A stretch of DNA of 64,000 bases, from NCBI RefSeq assembly GCF_001686985.1, contig NZ_CP015318.1, forward strand, positions 4,400,001 through 4,464,000. Direction: 5' to 3'. The notes under the pieces were generated by a model. That model was not told the DNA's origin and did not search any database. It saw only the letters and a program-made list of their open reading frames with translations. The DNA comes from Mesorhizobium amorphae CCNWGS0123. Its GTDB lineage: Bacteria; Pseudomonadota; Alphaproteobacteria; Rhizobiales; Rhizobiaceae. Shown piece after piece: positions 38,166 through 45,484 of this stretch. Made by a program: the position numbers and the translations under genes. The stretch's first letter is position 1. Every line of letters starts with the position of its first letter.

Positions 38166-39443
38166 ATGACCGGCCGGATACCGAGGGGGAATTTTGTTTT
38201 GAGATCAGCAGGTTGGCGTCTCACACGGGGGGAAAGCCGCAGCATTGCGGCAGCGCTTTTCTCCGTGCTTCTGGCGTCCTGCACCTCCGCCGGCGACCCG
38301 ACAATGTCCGTCGGCATGCCGGGCTACAACGCCACCTCGGCCGACATCAATGCGGCCTCCAGCGCGACAACGGCAACCGCGGCCGATTCGTCAATGCAGG
38401 CGACGTCAGCCTCTTCGGAGCCATCAACCGTGATGAGCGAGGGCGACAAACCCTTGCCTGAAAAGGTCGCCTTTGTGCCGGTGACCAAGCCCGGCGCAGC
38501 CTTCCCCATCAACGTGCCTGCCGGTTCCGACACCATTGCCGGCAATACGCCGCAGCCGCTGGTGCAGCCGGCGCAGACAGCCGCCGAGACCGACGCCGTC
38601 GCGCAGAAGGTCGCCGCTGCCGATGCCTCCACGACGGCACCGAAAGCCGACGCCAAGGTCGCCGCCCCTGCGGTGGACAACGCCGTCTATGTGACGGCCG
38701 GCGAGACGGCGCCGCAGCAGATCAACGCACCGAAGAAGGGTTTCCTCGCCTCGCTGTTCAGCACCACGCCGGCCTCGGCGGCACCTGCGCCGCTGATCAA
38801 CGCGCGCTCCGGCGACCAGCCTGTGCAGGCCAAGGCCGCGGCGCCCGCGAAGCCGATCGTCACGCTGGCTTCGGCCACTCCGGCCGAAAAGCCGGTGCAG
38901 CTCGCCTCGATCGGCGACGATAGTAACCACATCACCGGTGCCGACGCCTTGCCCGGCGTGCGCCAGACGGCGCTGTTCGAGATCAAGCGCAAATCCGGCC
39001 TCGACGACGAAAGCGACGTCGATCTGAACGAGGACGAGGGCGGCGCCTACCAGGTGGCCTCTGCCGCCGGCCTTGCCCGCCTTGCGCCCAACGGCCTGCT
39101 GAAGCAGAACGAGAGCGTCGACGTCGCCTGCCTGAAACCCTCGTTGGTGCGCGTGCTGAAGACGATCGAAGGCCATTACGGCCGCAAGATGGTCGTCACC
39201 TCGGGCTATCGCGACCCGGCTCGCAACCGCCGCGCCAACGGCGCCAAGAACTCGCTGCACATGTATTGCGCCGCCGCCGACATCCAGGTTCCCGGCGTCT
39301 CCAAATGGGATCTGGCAAACTACATCCGCACCATGCCGGGTCGTGGCGGCGTCGGCACCTACTGCCACACCGAATCCGTCCATGTCGACGTCGGCCCCGA
39401 GCGCGACTGGAACTGGCGCTGCCGCAGGCGCAGCGCCGGCTGA
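38166..39443 (+). CDS. M15-type (YcbK/DUF882-like) peptidase lipoprotein
   Basis: A 425-residue exported protein. The N terminus has an extended basic stretch and hydrophobic helix ending in lipobox LLASC. A 270-residue Ala/Thr/Pro-rich disordered region follows, and the C-terminal 110 residues are a peptidase M15_3 domain. Zinc ligands by family pattern are H365 and D372 (SLHMYCAAAD, where the usual Gly is Cys368) and H406 (SVHVDVG). Such proteins cut or bind peptidoglycan cross-links in the periplasm. The ATG overlaps the stop of a 9-codon mini-ORF (38140-38169), so the start may be coupled. Confidence 0.82.
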   Translation: MTGRIPRGNFVLRSAGWRLTRGESRSIAAALFSVLLASCTSAGDPTMSVGMPGYNATSADINAASSATTATAADSSMQATSASSEPSTVMSEGDKPLPEKVAFVPVTKPGAAFPINVPAGSDTIAGNTPQPLVQPAQTAAETDAVAQKVAAADASTTAPKADAKVAAPAVDNAVYVTAGETAPQQINAPKKGFLASLFSTTPASAAPAPLINARSGDQPVQAKAAAPAKPIVTLASATPAEKPVQLASIGDDSNHITGADALPGVRQTALFEIKRKSGLDDESDVDLNEDEGGAYQVASAAGLARLAPNGLLKQNESVDVACLKPSLVRVLKTIEGHYGRKMVVTSGYRDPARNRRANGAKNSLHMYCAAADIQVPGVSKWDLANYIRTMPGRGGVGTYCHTESVHVDVGPERDWNWRCRRRSAG

Positions 39444-39620
39444 TTTTCGCCGCCCACCGCAAACTCTGCCGGACACGTTTCCGAAGACCGGGCAATGCTG
39501 CGAAGCCGCGGCCCGACAGCCAAAAACGCTGTTTTTGCCACTGTTGAAAAAAGTTGTCGCAGGCGGCTGCAGACGGGTTGCCGGTTGCGAACAACGCAAT
39601 TATAAGCCGCTCATCTGAGC

Positions 39621-39695
39621 GCGCCCATCGTCTAGCGGTCAGGACACCGCCCTTTCACGGCGGTAACAGGGGTTCGATTCCCCTTGGGCGTACCA
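39621..39695 (+). tRNA. tRNA-Glu (anticodon TTC)
   Basis: A 75-nt cloverleaf with CCA encoded. Acceptor arms are GCGCCCA and TGGGCGT (first pair G-U). The D arm has AGCGGTCAGGAC, the anticodon stem CCGCC/GGCGG encloses loop CTTTCAC with anticodon TTC, and the T arm is AGGGG-TTCGATT-CCCCT. All stems pair. Small accessory genes begin directly downstream. Confidence 0.97.
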
Positions 39696-39794
39696 GATCT
39701 TTCAAGCACTCAGATGAATATTCTTCTCGCCTGTCGTTTGAGCAATTTCCTTTCCCCATTAAGCCAGCACGCGCTCGCTACGGGTGCTAGGCGG

Positions 39795-39953
39795 TCAGGA
39801 CTTCTTATCGCCGTTCGGATTTGGCACCGGCGCCTCTCGCACGTCTCGCGGTGGCGGGTCGACATGTTCAGGCTCTGGCGACGCTTCCTTGTCGGGAGGT
39901 GTCCCTTTCTTCGGGTTGGGCTTCGGTGGCGGATCTTTGATCTTGTTTTGCAT
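39795..39953 (-). CDS. 52-residue Lys/Pro-rich small protein
   Basis: ATG 39953 has an excellent ribosome site, GGAGGA seven bases upstream. The product starts MQNKIKDPPPKPNPKKGTPP, continues with acidic and Pro-rich stretches including a second PPP triplet, and ends NGDKKS. It is fully hydrophilic and predicted disordered. No family is recognised. The two triple-proline runs would need elongation factor P for efficient translation. It faces the tRNA-Glu gene, 99 bp away. Coding support is the ribosome site and clean codon use. Confidence 0.6.
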   Translation of the reverse strand: MQNKIKDPPPKPNPKKGTPPDKEASPEPEHVDPPPRDVREAPVPNPNGDKKS

Positions 39954-40066
39954 GTCCAGTTTCCTCCAATTCTGAAACCGGATCGCCGCACTTCCGTTCC
40001 CGTCGGCGCCCTTCTTCTGGTTTGCGATACAGGTCGCGAAGCTGTTCCAAGGGCGGGCATGGCCTG

Positions 40067-40195
40067 GTGACCGTCGTCGGCGTCTACTTCGCCGCCATCA
40101 CCGCTCTAATGTTCGTCGGCGCCGTCTGGCTACAAGCAGCGCGGCATGGTCGACTTCCGCGATCACGCCATACGTCCTGGCGGCCCATGTGCTAG
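40067..40195 (+). CDS. Possible 42-residue membrane peptide
   Basis: A GTG-initiated frame starting VTVVGVYFAAITALMFVGAV, a single strongly hydrophobic helix followed by an Arg-rich tail. The ribosome site is poor (CCAAGGGCGGG about 13 bases upstream). It could be a tiny membrane protein or a remnant of a longer membrane gene. This is the only coding signal I see between 39954 and 40300. Confidence 0.25.
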   Translation: MTVVGVYFAAITALMFVGAVWLQAARHGRLPRSRHTSWRPMC

Positions 40196-40227
40196 CTTGC
40201 CCAGGCGGCGGACTTGATTGCCCGCCT

Positions 40228-40273
40228 GGCCGGCGCCTTTACCCCAAAGCCCCCCGCCCAACGGGCGCCGGCC
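40228..40273. repeat. Inverted repeat with 10-bp GC-rich arms
   Basis: Arms GGCCGGCGCC (40228-40237) and GGCGCCGGCC (40264-40273), extended by one further pair, enclose 26 bp. It lies between the possible membrane peptide and the 75-residue minus-strand gene. No T tract follows on either strand, so it may be a transcript-end structure without intrinsic terminator features. Confidence 0.5.
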
Positions 40274-40300
40274 ATCTTCCATGATCCGCGTCGGTTTCGG

Positions 40301-40528
40301 CTAGCTGCGGCTCTTTCGGATAGATGAAATGAGATCGTCGACACGGTCTGCCGGATCGGCTCGGGGCTTCCTGCCCTGCGATCGAGCCTTCCGCCTTTTG
40401 TCGTAGATGCGCCTCAGTCGGTCGCAGGCCGCCTTGGCGCGCTGCCAGGTCCTACCGATAAGGAAGTGCTCCCTCCAAATACCCGACGGTTCGGGGCGAT
40501 AGCGGAAACTCGCTTTGTGATCTTCCAT
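40301..40528 (-). CDS. Small basic hypothetical protein
   Basis: A 75-residue frame from ATG 40528 (MEDHKASFRYRPEPSG); an upstream ATG at 40654 would extend it to 117. The C-terminal half is very basic and helical: RAKAACDRLRRIYDKRRKAR and a final DDLISSIRKSRS. It may bind nucleic acid. No family is recognised and the ribosome site is weak. The amino-acid composition is more protein-like than its antisense frame. Confidence 0.4.
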   Translation of the reverse strand: MEDHKASFRYRPEPSGIWREHFLIGRTWQRAKAACDRLRRIYDKRRKARSQGRKPRADPADRVDDLISSIRKSRS

Positions 40529-40743
40529 GGTCCGCAACGGCAACGACACACAGTGGGTTCGACCCAACATAGCAACGTGGTTAACACTGCAGCGGGTGTC
40601 GGGCCTTTCGCCGACGATACCAGAACCCAGTACCCGCCCCGCCATCGCGATCATGTGCTGGGGCTACCGGCGAGACATGGTTCGTCTCCTATGTGAAACC
40701 TTTCTAATGCTGGCCGGTTAACCCGGAGCAGGAGAGAGTGTTC

Positions 40744-40941
40744 ATGCCAAGACGAGATCACACGGCTCGGCCGCCCAGGAAGCCACGCACGCGCCCGCTA
40801 AAAGGCGAGGAGGCGGAAGTGAGCCACATTGTCGAAACGCATGACGTCTCGCCGGACCAGGCAAGAGAGCTTGTGCGTCGACACGGCAACGATTGGCGAA
40901 AGATCGACGAGGCCGCCAAATCCTATAAAGACGAAAAGTGA
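40744..40941 (+). CDS. 65-residue DUF3606-like small protein
   Basis: ATG 40744 follows GGAGAGAG. The N-terminal 25 residues are basic (MPRRDHTARPPRKPRTRPLK) and the rest forms a compact helical unit, HIVETHDVSPDQARELVRRH and WRKIDEAAKSYKDEK. It resembles the DUF3606 or related small stress-associated proteins common in Mesorhizobium; the family match is from memory and tentative. It converges with the RiPP-like precursor gene, 30 bp away. Confidence 0.6.
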   Translation: MPRRDHTARPPRKPRTRPLKGEEAEVSHIVETHDVSPDQARELVRRHGNDWRKIDEAAKSYKDEK

Positions 40942-40971
40942 GTTGGCCCTGCCGCGAAGCGCAAGGCCTGA

Positions 40972-41103
40972 TCAGCCCGCCGAGCCGCCATCACGATGGT
41001 CGATCGCCGAGAAAATGGTCACCCCTGAAACGACGATTTGAGCGGTCATCTCGGTGAGCTTCTCGCGCTTCACGAGCGTGGGCTTTTCGTAGGCTTTTTT
41101 CAT
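40972..41103 (-). CDS. Putative RiPP precursor with lasso-type leader
   Basis: A 43-residue peptide starting MKKAYEKPTLVKREKLTEMT. The leader matches the lasso precursor pattern Y-x-x-P-x-L-(x)9-T: Tyr5, Pro8, Leu10 and Thr20, with Thr placed exactly ten residues after Leu, so it would stand at -2 if cleaved after Ala21. The usual Gly four residues after Leu is Glu14. The 22-residue remainder begins QIVVSGVTIF and ends DGGSAG; it has no Asp/Glu at core positions 7-9, so a classical lasso ring is not obvious. No B, C or transporter genes are in the window. Ribosome site is weak (CGGAA). Confidence 0.55.
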   Translation of the reverse strand: MKKAYEKPTLVKREKLTEMTAQIVVSGVTIFSAIDHRDGGSAG

Positions 41104-41276
41104 TTGCTGGTTCCGAAATCCGCTGGCTGACGTGTCGGGCCGAGACACTGAACGCTGCAGCTTCAGTTGCGTTCCGTTGCAGAGCGGCTTCGTCTCACTC
41201 TGCCCGAAAATCCTGCAAGGCGCGGCAAAACCGGCGCCTTGGCTAACTTCCAGTCCCAGAGGCAGAACGCTACCGC

Positions 41277-41465
41277 TTAGCGGGAACTCTTCTCTTCAAG
41301 GATGGCTGAGCAATCGATCTCATCGTGAAACGGTGCATGAGGATCGAGCACCAGCCATGACGCATGAGACCGAAGTTCCCTCAGGCGGGCGTTCTTTTCG
41401 AGACGAGCGTGGCGTTCCGCCTCTGCATGGAACGCTAGAGTAGGCTTTTCACGAAGAGAGCTCAT
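41277..41465 (-). CDS. Small charged hypothetical protein
   Basis: A 62-residue frame from ATG 41465 (MSSLREKPTLAFHAEAERHA). A highly charged helix AERHARLEKNARLRELR follows, then a variable end. GGGG lies about eight bases upstream. Coiled-coil-like N-terminal half, no cysteines, no membrane segment. Not recognised; the composition suggests a real small soluble protein. Confidence 0.4.
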   Translation of the reverse strand: MSSLREKPTLAFHAEAERHARLEKNARLRELRSHASWLVLDPHAPFHDEIDCSAILEEKSSR

Positions 41466-41560
41466 ACGCAGCCCCACTTAACGTCATCGCCTATGAACGC
41501 TAACGCGCTGAGTTGCGTTCCCTTTTTATTATCCTGGGATGTCGCAGGGGATGCAGGACA

Positions 41561-41824
41561 ATGCGAAACGCAGTCACCGGGCTCGGCTTAGTGATAGTTC
41601 TGCTTGCGGGGGCAATTGGCGCGATGCTCGCCATCCCCGACAGGCGTTCTTTGTCACGAAGAGAAGGGCCTTACGGGGAAGTTCACGACACCAAGCTATG
41701 CGGTGAGCGGCTGTCCGCGCTTTATCGGCGTACCAAAATAGAGCGGAAAACCTCGCCGCTCCATTTGCGGAGCGGCGAGGCCCCCAACCGCCCCAAATGC
41801 CGGTCCCAACACCGGCGTTTTTAA
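41561..41824 (+). CDS. Possible small exported or membrane protein
   Basis: ATG 41561 with AGGACA just upstream opens an 87-residue frame starting MRNAVTGLGLVIVLLAGAIG, a clear membrane helix or signal sequence, followed by a hydrophilic Arg-rich part. The last 25 codons run through the hairpin at 41751-41780, which argues that the annotated end may be decayed. Unrecognised. Confidence 0.35.
   Translation: MRNAVTGLGLVIVLLAGAIGAMLAIPDRRSLSRREGPYGEVHDTKLCGERLSALYRRTKIERKTSPLHLRSGEAPNRPKCRSQHRRF
41751..41780 (-). terminator. Intrinsic-type hairpin, minus strand
   Basis: A perfect 12-bp stem (41751-41762 with 41769-41780) and 6-nt loop. On the minus strand the stem is followed by GTTTTCC; on the plus strand by a C-rich tract. 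It would end a minus-strand transcript coming from the 41.9-42.0 kb region, which supports transcription of the partial duplicate gene there. Confidence 0.55.
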
Positions 41825-41890
41825 CACTGCAATTGTGGTGCCAGCGGCAAATGACCCATTCCAGGACAGTCCGCTGTTCCACCGACCGAC

Positions 41891-42046
41891 CTACTGCCCG
41901 CTCAGCGGTCCTCCGGCCTGCTCCGCTGGTGCTTCTTCGGGTGACGACGTAGCCGACATGCGAGACCTGACAGCTGCCGCGGGCAAGCGTGGCACGGTTC
42001 TTGCTCCAACAGCTTCAGGCACGCCGGGCGCGAAGACCTGTTCCAC
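41891..42046 (-). pseudogene. Possible degenerate paralogue of the 42569-42814 gene
   Basis: The minus strand reads a 51-codon frame containing QVFAPGVPEAVGAR and ending SPEEAPAEQAGGPLSGQ. The gene at 42569-42814 has FAPGNSADSVGHR and ends PPPEEAPAE. The shared tail is also conserved as DNA. Here CAG replaces the TAG stop, so the frame runs eight codons further. The only reasonable start is GTG 42046 without a ribosome site, and the frame is open far upstream. It could be a broken or shortened duplicate. The minus-strand terminator at 41751-41780 follows it. Confidence 0.35.
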
Positions 42047-42074
42047 ATCGATACCGGCGTGTGAGGTTGGGACA

Positions 42075-42287
42075 ATGATGTCGCGTAAGCTTCTGTTCGC
42101 CCTTCCCGCAGTGTTCTTGGCCACCGCCTTGGGGGTAGCCCTCTGGTCGTCCGTCACCTCATGGGGATTTCTGGCTGCGACCCAATCCGGTTCGGTCTTT
42201 TGTTCAAGCGGTCCACCACCCGGGACCGTATCGGCGTCGGCGTCGCGGACTGTGCCACCATGCCCGCCGGGCGTCACAAGGTCATAA
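42075..42287 (+). CDS. Small secreted Pro/Ser/Cys-containing protein
   Basis: Two consecutive ATGs (42075, 42078) open a 70-residue frame. The N terminus MMSRKLLFALPAVFLATALG is a good signal sequence. The mature part is short and contains two cysteines (VFCSSGPPP and VPPCPPG) in Pro/Ser-rich surroundings, possibly a disulfide-bonded loop. The upstream region GGTTGGGAC is an acceptable ribosome site. Unrecognised; other small exported genes lie on either side. Confidence 0.45.
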   Translation: MMSRKLLFALPAVFLATALGVALWSSVTSWGFLAATQSGSVFCSSGPPPGTVSASASRTVPPCPPGVTRS

Positions 42288-42568
42288 GGGAGCGCATCGA
42301 TGGCCGCGAGACTGTGGATAGCCCAGACAAGAACTGGAGATGAACTGCCCTCTGCAACGGCGTATTGCAGAGATTGTGTCATGGAGTGGTGGGCTTTGAC
42401 CACTCGGTTGGCATCGGCCATTCGCGAATTCGTTGCACCGCGCTACCGGCCAGAACTTCACTATATGCGCGGCCCCGGTCCGGCCTGCGCGCGCCGCGTG
42501 AGCACGCGCTGAAGGCCGGTCTTCATCCTTGCAAGCGCCACGTCTTGGCCAGTAGCAGTCCCTCCAGC

Positions 42569-42814
42569 CTACTCCGCTGGTGCTTCTTCCGGTGGCGGCG
42601 TCAGGACTGTGATGTCCATTCTGGCGATCGTCGATGCCGCCCGACCTTGCGCACCAGGATCCGTGTCGCCGGTTTCGGCAACCATCGCCTTGGCGCGATG
42701 TCCGACGCTGTCGGCGCTGTTGCCCGGCGCAAATCCTTCACCTGTTTCCGGCTTTCCCGCTTTCAGTTGATTTTCCGGTACATGCCGATGTTGACTTGCA
42801 ATCGCGGAAACCAT
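42569..42814 (-). CDS. 81-residue hypothetical protein with PPPEEAPAE tail
   Basis: ATG 42814 has a near-perfect AGGAGGT ribosome site four bases upstream. The product starts MVSAIASQHRHVPENQLKAG, is hydrophilic and probably disordered, contains the FAPGNSADSVGHRAKAMVAE segment, and ends TVLTPPPEEAPAE. No family is recognised. A partial second copy lies 0.6 kb away on the same strand. Coding confidence comes from the ribosome site and the partly conserved second copy. Confidence 0.6.
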   Translation of the reverse strand: MVSAIASQHRHVPENQLKAGKPETGEGFAPGNSADSVGHRAKAMVAETGDTDPGAQGRAASTIARMDITVLTPPPEEAPAE

Positions 42815-43136
42815 TGAGACCTCCTCTGGTGACGGTTCAATGATATCCGTGCTGGCTGTTGCGAGACTGACCTTGCAAAGGGCCCGCCAGGGCAAACGGC
42901 GGCGGATGGCGCAGCAACACAAACCCACCCACTGCAGCCCTAAGTGCGGAAGTTGAGCGGGATGGCCTGTCGCGGCTGACCTGAGCGCAATACGACGACA
43001 ATGACGAGGGCGACCAATGTCAGCGAGCGCGTCTCCTTGCCCGGAAACGCGCTGTTAACGTCGTTCGCGGGTGACAGGATGTCGGCCTCGGATCAAGAGC
43101 GTAAAGTTCTGCTTGCTGTCAGCCACGGAGGCGGAA
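42815..43136. other. Intergenic stretch without a convincing gene
   Basis: This 322-bp divergent spacer lies between two small genes reading outward. Short open frames exist but none has a ribosome site together with protein-like composition. It should hold both promoters; I see no clear consensus, inverted repeat or terminator. Confidence 0.5.
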
Positions 43137-43385
43137 ATGAATTTGCTTCGCATAGCGCTCTTGTGCACGGCCATCGGCCTGGTAGGACCAGCGGCCGTTC
43201 GCGCTGAAGATCAGCCTGCTGCGGCGACTAACGAAATAGCGCCAGAGGTGCCGCCAGTTCATTGCGAGGGGCAAAATTGCCTGCCGCCGGCCGAGGACAC
43301 TGTCGAGGCATGCAAGGGACAAGATTGCACGCCGGCTCCAGTGATTGACCAGACGCCGGCTCCGGAGATTGAACAGGTCAAGTGA
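43137..43385 (+). CDS. Small periplasmic protein with two CxGQxC motifs
   Basis: ATG 43137 follows ACGGAGGCGGAA, a strong ribosome site. The signal peptide MNLLRIALLCTAIGLVGPAA is cleaved near AVRA-ED. The 60-residue mature part carries two copies of a six-residue motif, CEGQNC and CKGQDC, separated by an acidic linker, then a Pro/Glu-rich tail. The repeated C-x-G-Q-(N/D)-C looks like a metal-binding or redox motif but matches no family I know. It converges on the histidine kinase gene, 59 bp away. Confidence 0.7.
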   Translation: MNLLRIALLCTAIGLVGPAAVRAEDQPAAATNEIAPEVPPVHCEGQNCLPPAEDTVEACKGQDCTPAPVIDQTPAPEIEQVK

Positions 43386-43444
43386 CGCCGGGACCCTCAC
43401 ATCTGCGGAAGTAAGCGGTTTCGAGTTGCCTAGCGTCCATTCCG

Positions 43445-44692
43445 CTAGGAAACCGCAGCAAAGACCACCTTCTGCGCAAGCCCGCCACCCGTCCGGTTCT
43501 CCAGCGTAATGCTCCCGCCGTAGCGCTCGATGATCTCCTTGGCGATGGCGAGGCCGAGGCCGGCGCCGGGAACGGACTGGCGGCGGCCGGGATCGACGCG
43601 AAAGAAAGGCTCGAACGCCTTGGCGAGCAACTCCGGCGGGATGCCGGGGCCGCTGTCGGCAATCGTCAGCACCGCCTGATCGCCGGCGGCGGCCAGCGAG
43701 ACGCTGCAACCCTTGCCGTGCGTGGCGGCGTTGACGATCAGATTGCGCAAGGCGCGGCGAAGGCCGAGCGAACCTGCCCTGATCGAGACCTTGTCCAAGT
43801 GATCGGTCGATACCGCATGTCCGAGCGACCGCACCTCGGCGGCGATTTCGCGGACCAGCTTCGCCAGCTCCACCGGCTCGACCGCATCCTGGTTCACCTC
43901 CTCGCGCACCAGCCGGATGGCGCTGTCGGCGATGCGGTCGAGCTCGTCGAGATCGTGAAGCCACTTGTCGCGATCGTCGTCGAGGAATTCGGCCCGCAGC
44001 CGCATCCGCGTCATCGGTGTTCTGAGGTCGTGCCCGGCGGCGGCGACCAGCCGCATGCGGCTTTCCATCGCCGTTTTCAGCCTGGCGGAAAGCTGGTTGA
44101 GCGCATGCGCGGTCGCCCTGACCTCGGCCGACCCTTCCTCAGGCACCGCCGCTAAAACGCCGTCCGAGCCGATCTTGCCGACGGCGGTCTCGAGCATCTC
44201 CAGCGGCCGCACCAGCACGGCGGTGAAATAGACCGACACGGCCGTGGCGCCGAGGACGATCAGCGTGATCCAGCCCGAGAGCACGAACCAGGCATCTCGC
44301 GGCGGTCCGAAATCGGGGACATCGACGATCATCCAGCGATTGTCGGGCAGCGCGACCGAAGCGACCATGCCGGGTCTGCCGACATTGCGGCTGACGACGG
44401 CCGAAACATCAAGGCCCAATTCGTGCATGATGTGGTTGAGCACACGGGTATGCCTTTGGTCCTCGTCGCCATCGGCGGGCTGATCGCTGAGATTGACCGG
44501 CGCGTCGCCGGCGCCCGGCACGTGGCCAGGGACCAGTTGCACCATCAACTGGATCTGTCGAGCCACCGGCCCCATGCTCAACTCGGGTGACGGCCCGCCA
44601 AGCACCTTGATGGCGACGATCGTTGCCAGGCCGACAACGCCGACGATCGAGACGACCAGCAGGATGATCAGGCGCCGGCGCAGCGATTTCAT
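43445..44692 (-). CDS. Sensor histidine kinase (EnvZ/BaeS type)
   Basis: A 415-residue membrane kinase. Membrane helices at about 9-30 and 137-160 enclose a periplasmic sensor of about 105 residues, with HAMP following to about 213. The phospho-acceptor is H221 in AAAGHDLRTPMTRMRLRAEF. N box NLIVNAATHGKG, G1 DSGPGIPPELL and G2 GAGLGLAIAKEI are all intact. Its ATG overlaps the response regulator stop (ATGA), so the two are one unit. The context (divergent Spy-like gene and RND pump) suggests it senses envelope damage or a noxious compound. Confidence 0.94.
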   Translation of the reverse strand: MKSLRRRLIILLVVSIVGVVGLATIVAIKVLGGPSPELSMGPVARQIQLMVQLVPGHVPGAGDAPVNLSDQPADGDEDQRHTRVLNHIMHELGLDVSAVVSRNVGRPGMVASVALPDNRWMIVDVPDFGPPRDAWFVLSGWITLIVLGATAVSVYFTAVLVRPLEMLETAVGKIGSDGVLAAVPEEGSAEVRATAHALNQLSARLKTAMESRMRLVAAAGHDLRTPMTRMRLRAEFLDDDRDKWLHDLDELDRIADSAIRLVREEVNQDAVEPVELAKLVREIAAEVRSLGHAVSTDHLDKVSIRAGSLGLRRALRNLIVNAATHGKGCSVSLAAAGDQAVLTIADSGPGIPPELLAKAFEPFFRVDPGRRQSVPGAGLGLAIAKEIIERYGGSITLENRTGGGLAQKVVFAAVS

Positions 44693-45414
44693 GCCTCGGC
44701 CTCCGCTGTCTCGACGCGGGCAGTGAGCTGGTAGCCGCCATTGCGCACCGTCTTGAACAGAGGCCCCTCGCCGGTGTCGCCGAACTTGCGCCGCAGCCTG
44801 CTCATCAGCACGTCGACGGAACGGTCGAGCGGATCGCGCTCGCGGCCTTGTGTCAGGTCGAGAAGCTGGTCGCGCGACAAGAGCCGTCCGGGACGGTCGA
44901 GGAAGACCTGCAGCAGGTCGAACTCGGCGCCGGTGAGGTCGATTGTTGCGCCCTCGGCATCCGTCACCTTGCGCGTGTCCGGTTCCAGCCTGTAGCCGGC
45001 GAATTGGTAGACGCGCACGCGCGGCGGGGCGGCCTCTTCCGGCGCCGAGCGCCGCAGCACGGCGCGAATGCGGGCGGTGAGTTCGCGCGGATTGAACGGC
45101 TTGCCGAGATAGTCGTCGGCGCCAAGCTCCAGCCCGATGATGCGGTCGACGTCTTCCTTCAGCGCCGTCAGCAGGATCACCGGAATATGCGGCTTGCGGT
45201 CGCGCAGCGAGCGACAGATATCGAGCCCGGAGCCGTCGGGCAGCATGACGTCAAGCACGATCAGGTCGAACTGGCCTGTGCCGAGCTTCTGCTCGCATTC
45301 GCGCCGGTCGGCCGCCACCGAGACGCGAAAGCCCTGGCCGTCGAGATAACGCCCGAGAAGAGTCCTGATCTCGCGGTCGTCGTCGACGACAAGGATATGG
45401 GGTTGCGTCTGCAT
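44689..45414 (-). CDS. OmpR-family response regulator
   Basis: A 241-residue response regulator. Receiver domain (about 5-120) with acidic pocket VVDDD, phospho-acceptor D55 (LIVLDVMLPDGSG), T83 and K105 (LGKPFNP). The C-terminal winged helix (about 140-235) shows LTGAEFDLLQVFLDRPGRLL and DVLMSRLRRKFG, typical of OmpR/PhoB. Start at 45414 (MQTQPHILVV); the open frame further upstream runs antisense across the Spy-like gene and is not coding. It probably binds the inverted repeats in the divergent spacer, controlling itself and the efflux operon. Confidence 0.95.
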   Translation of the reverse strand: MQTQPHILVVDDDREIRTLLGRYLDGQGFRVSVAADRRECEQKLGTGQFDLIVLDVMLPDGSGLDICRSLRDRKPHIPVILLTALKEDVDRIIGLELGADDYLGKPFNPRELTARIRAVLRRSAPEEAAPPRVRVYQFAGYRLEPDTRKVTDAEGATIDLTGAEFDLLQVFLDRPGRLLSRDQLLDLTQGRERDPLDRSVDVLMSRLRRKFGDTGEGPLFKTVRNGGYQLTARVETAEAEA

Positions 45415-45484
45415 TCTTCGTCCGGTTGCCTGTTCGCTTTCGATTATAGGGAGAGCCGCAGGCGAACGGCATGGAAAATTGCAA

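Noticed and set aside
40972-41103. Complete lasso peptide biosynthetic cluster
   Set aside because: Only the precursor-like ORF is present; no B protein, asparagine-synthetase-like cyclase or transporter nearby, and the core lacks the ring acid at positions 7-9.
42300-42512. A 70-codon plus-strand frame with Trp/Arg-rich product
   Set aside because: Acceptable ribosome site spacing but composition is irregular and it overlaps the open minus-strand frame; too weak to call.
43001-43207. A 68-codon frame overlapping the CxGQxC protein start
   Set aside because: Overlaps the better-supported gene in another frame and has no family-like features.
39621-43440. Integrated genomic island at tRNA-Glu
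   Set aside because: No integrase, transposase or repeated tRNA 3' end was seen in the window; a small-gene patch is all that can be supported.
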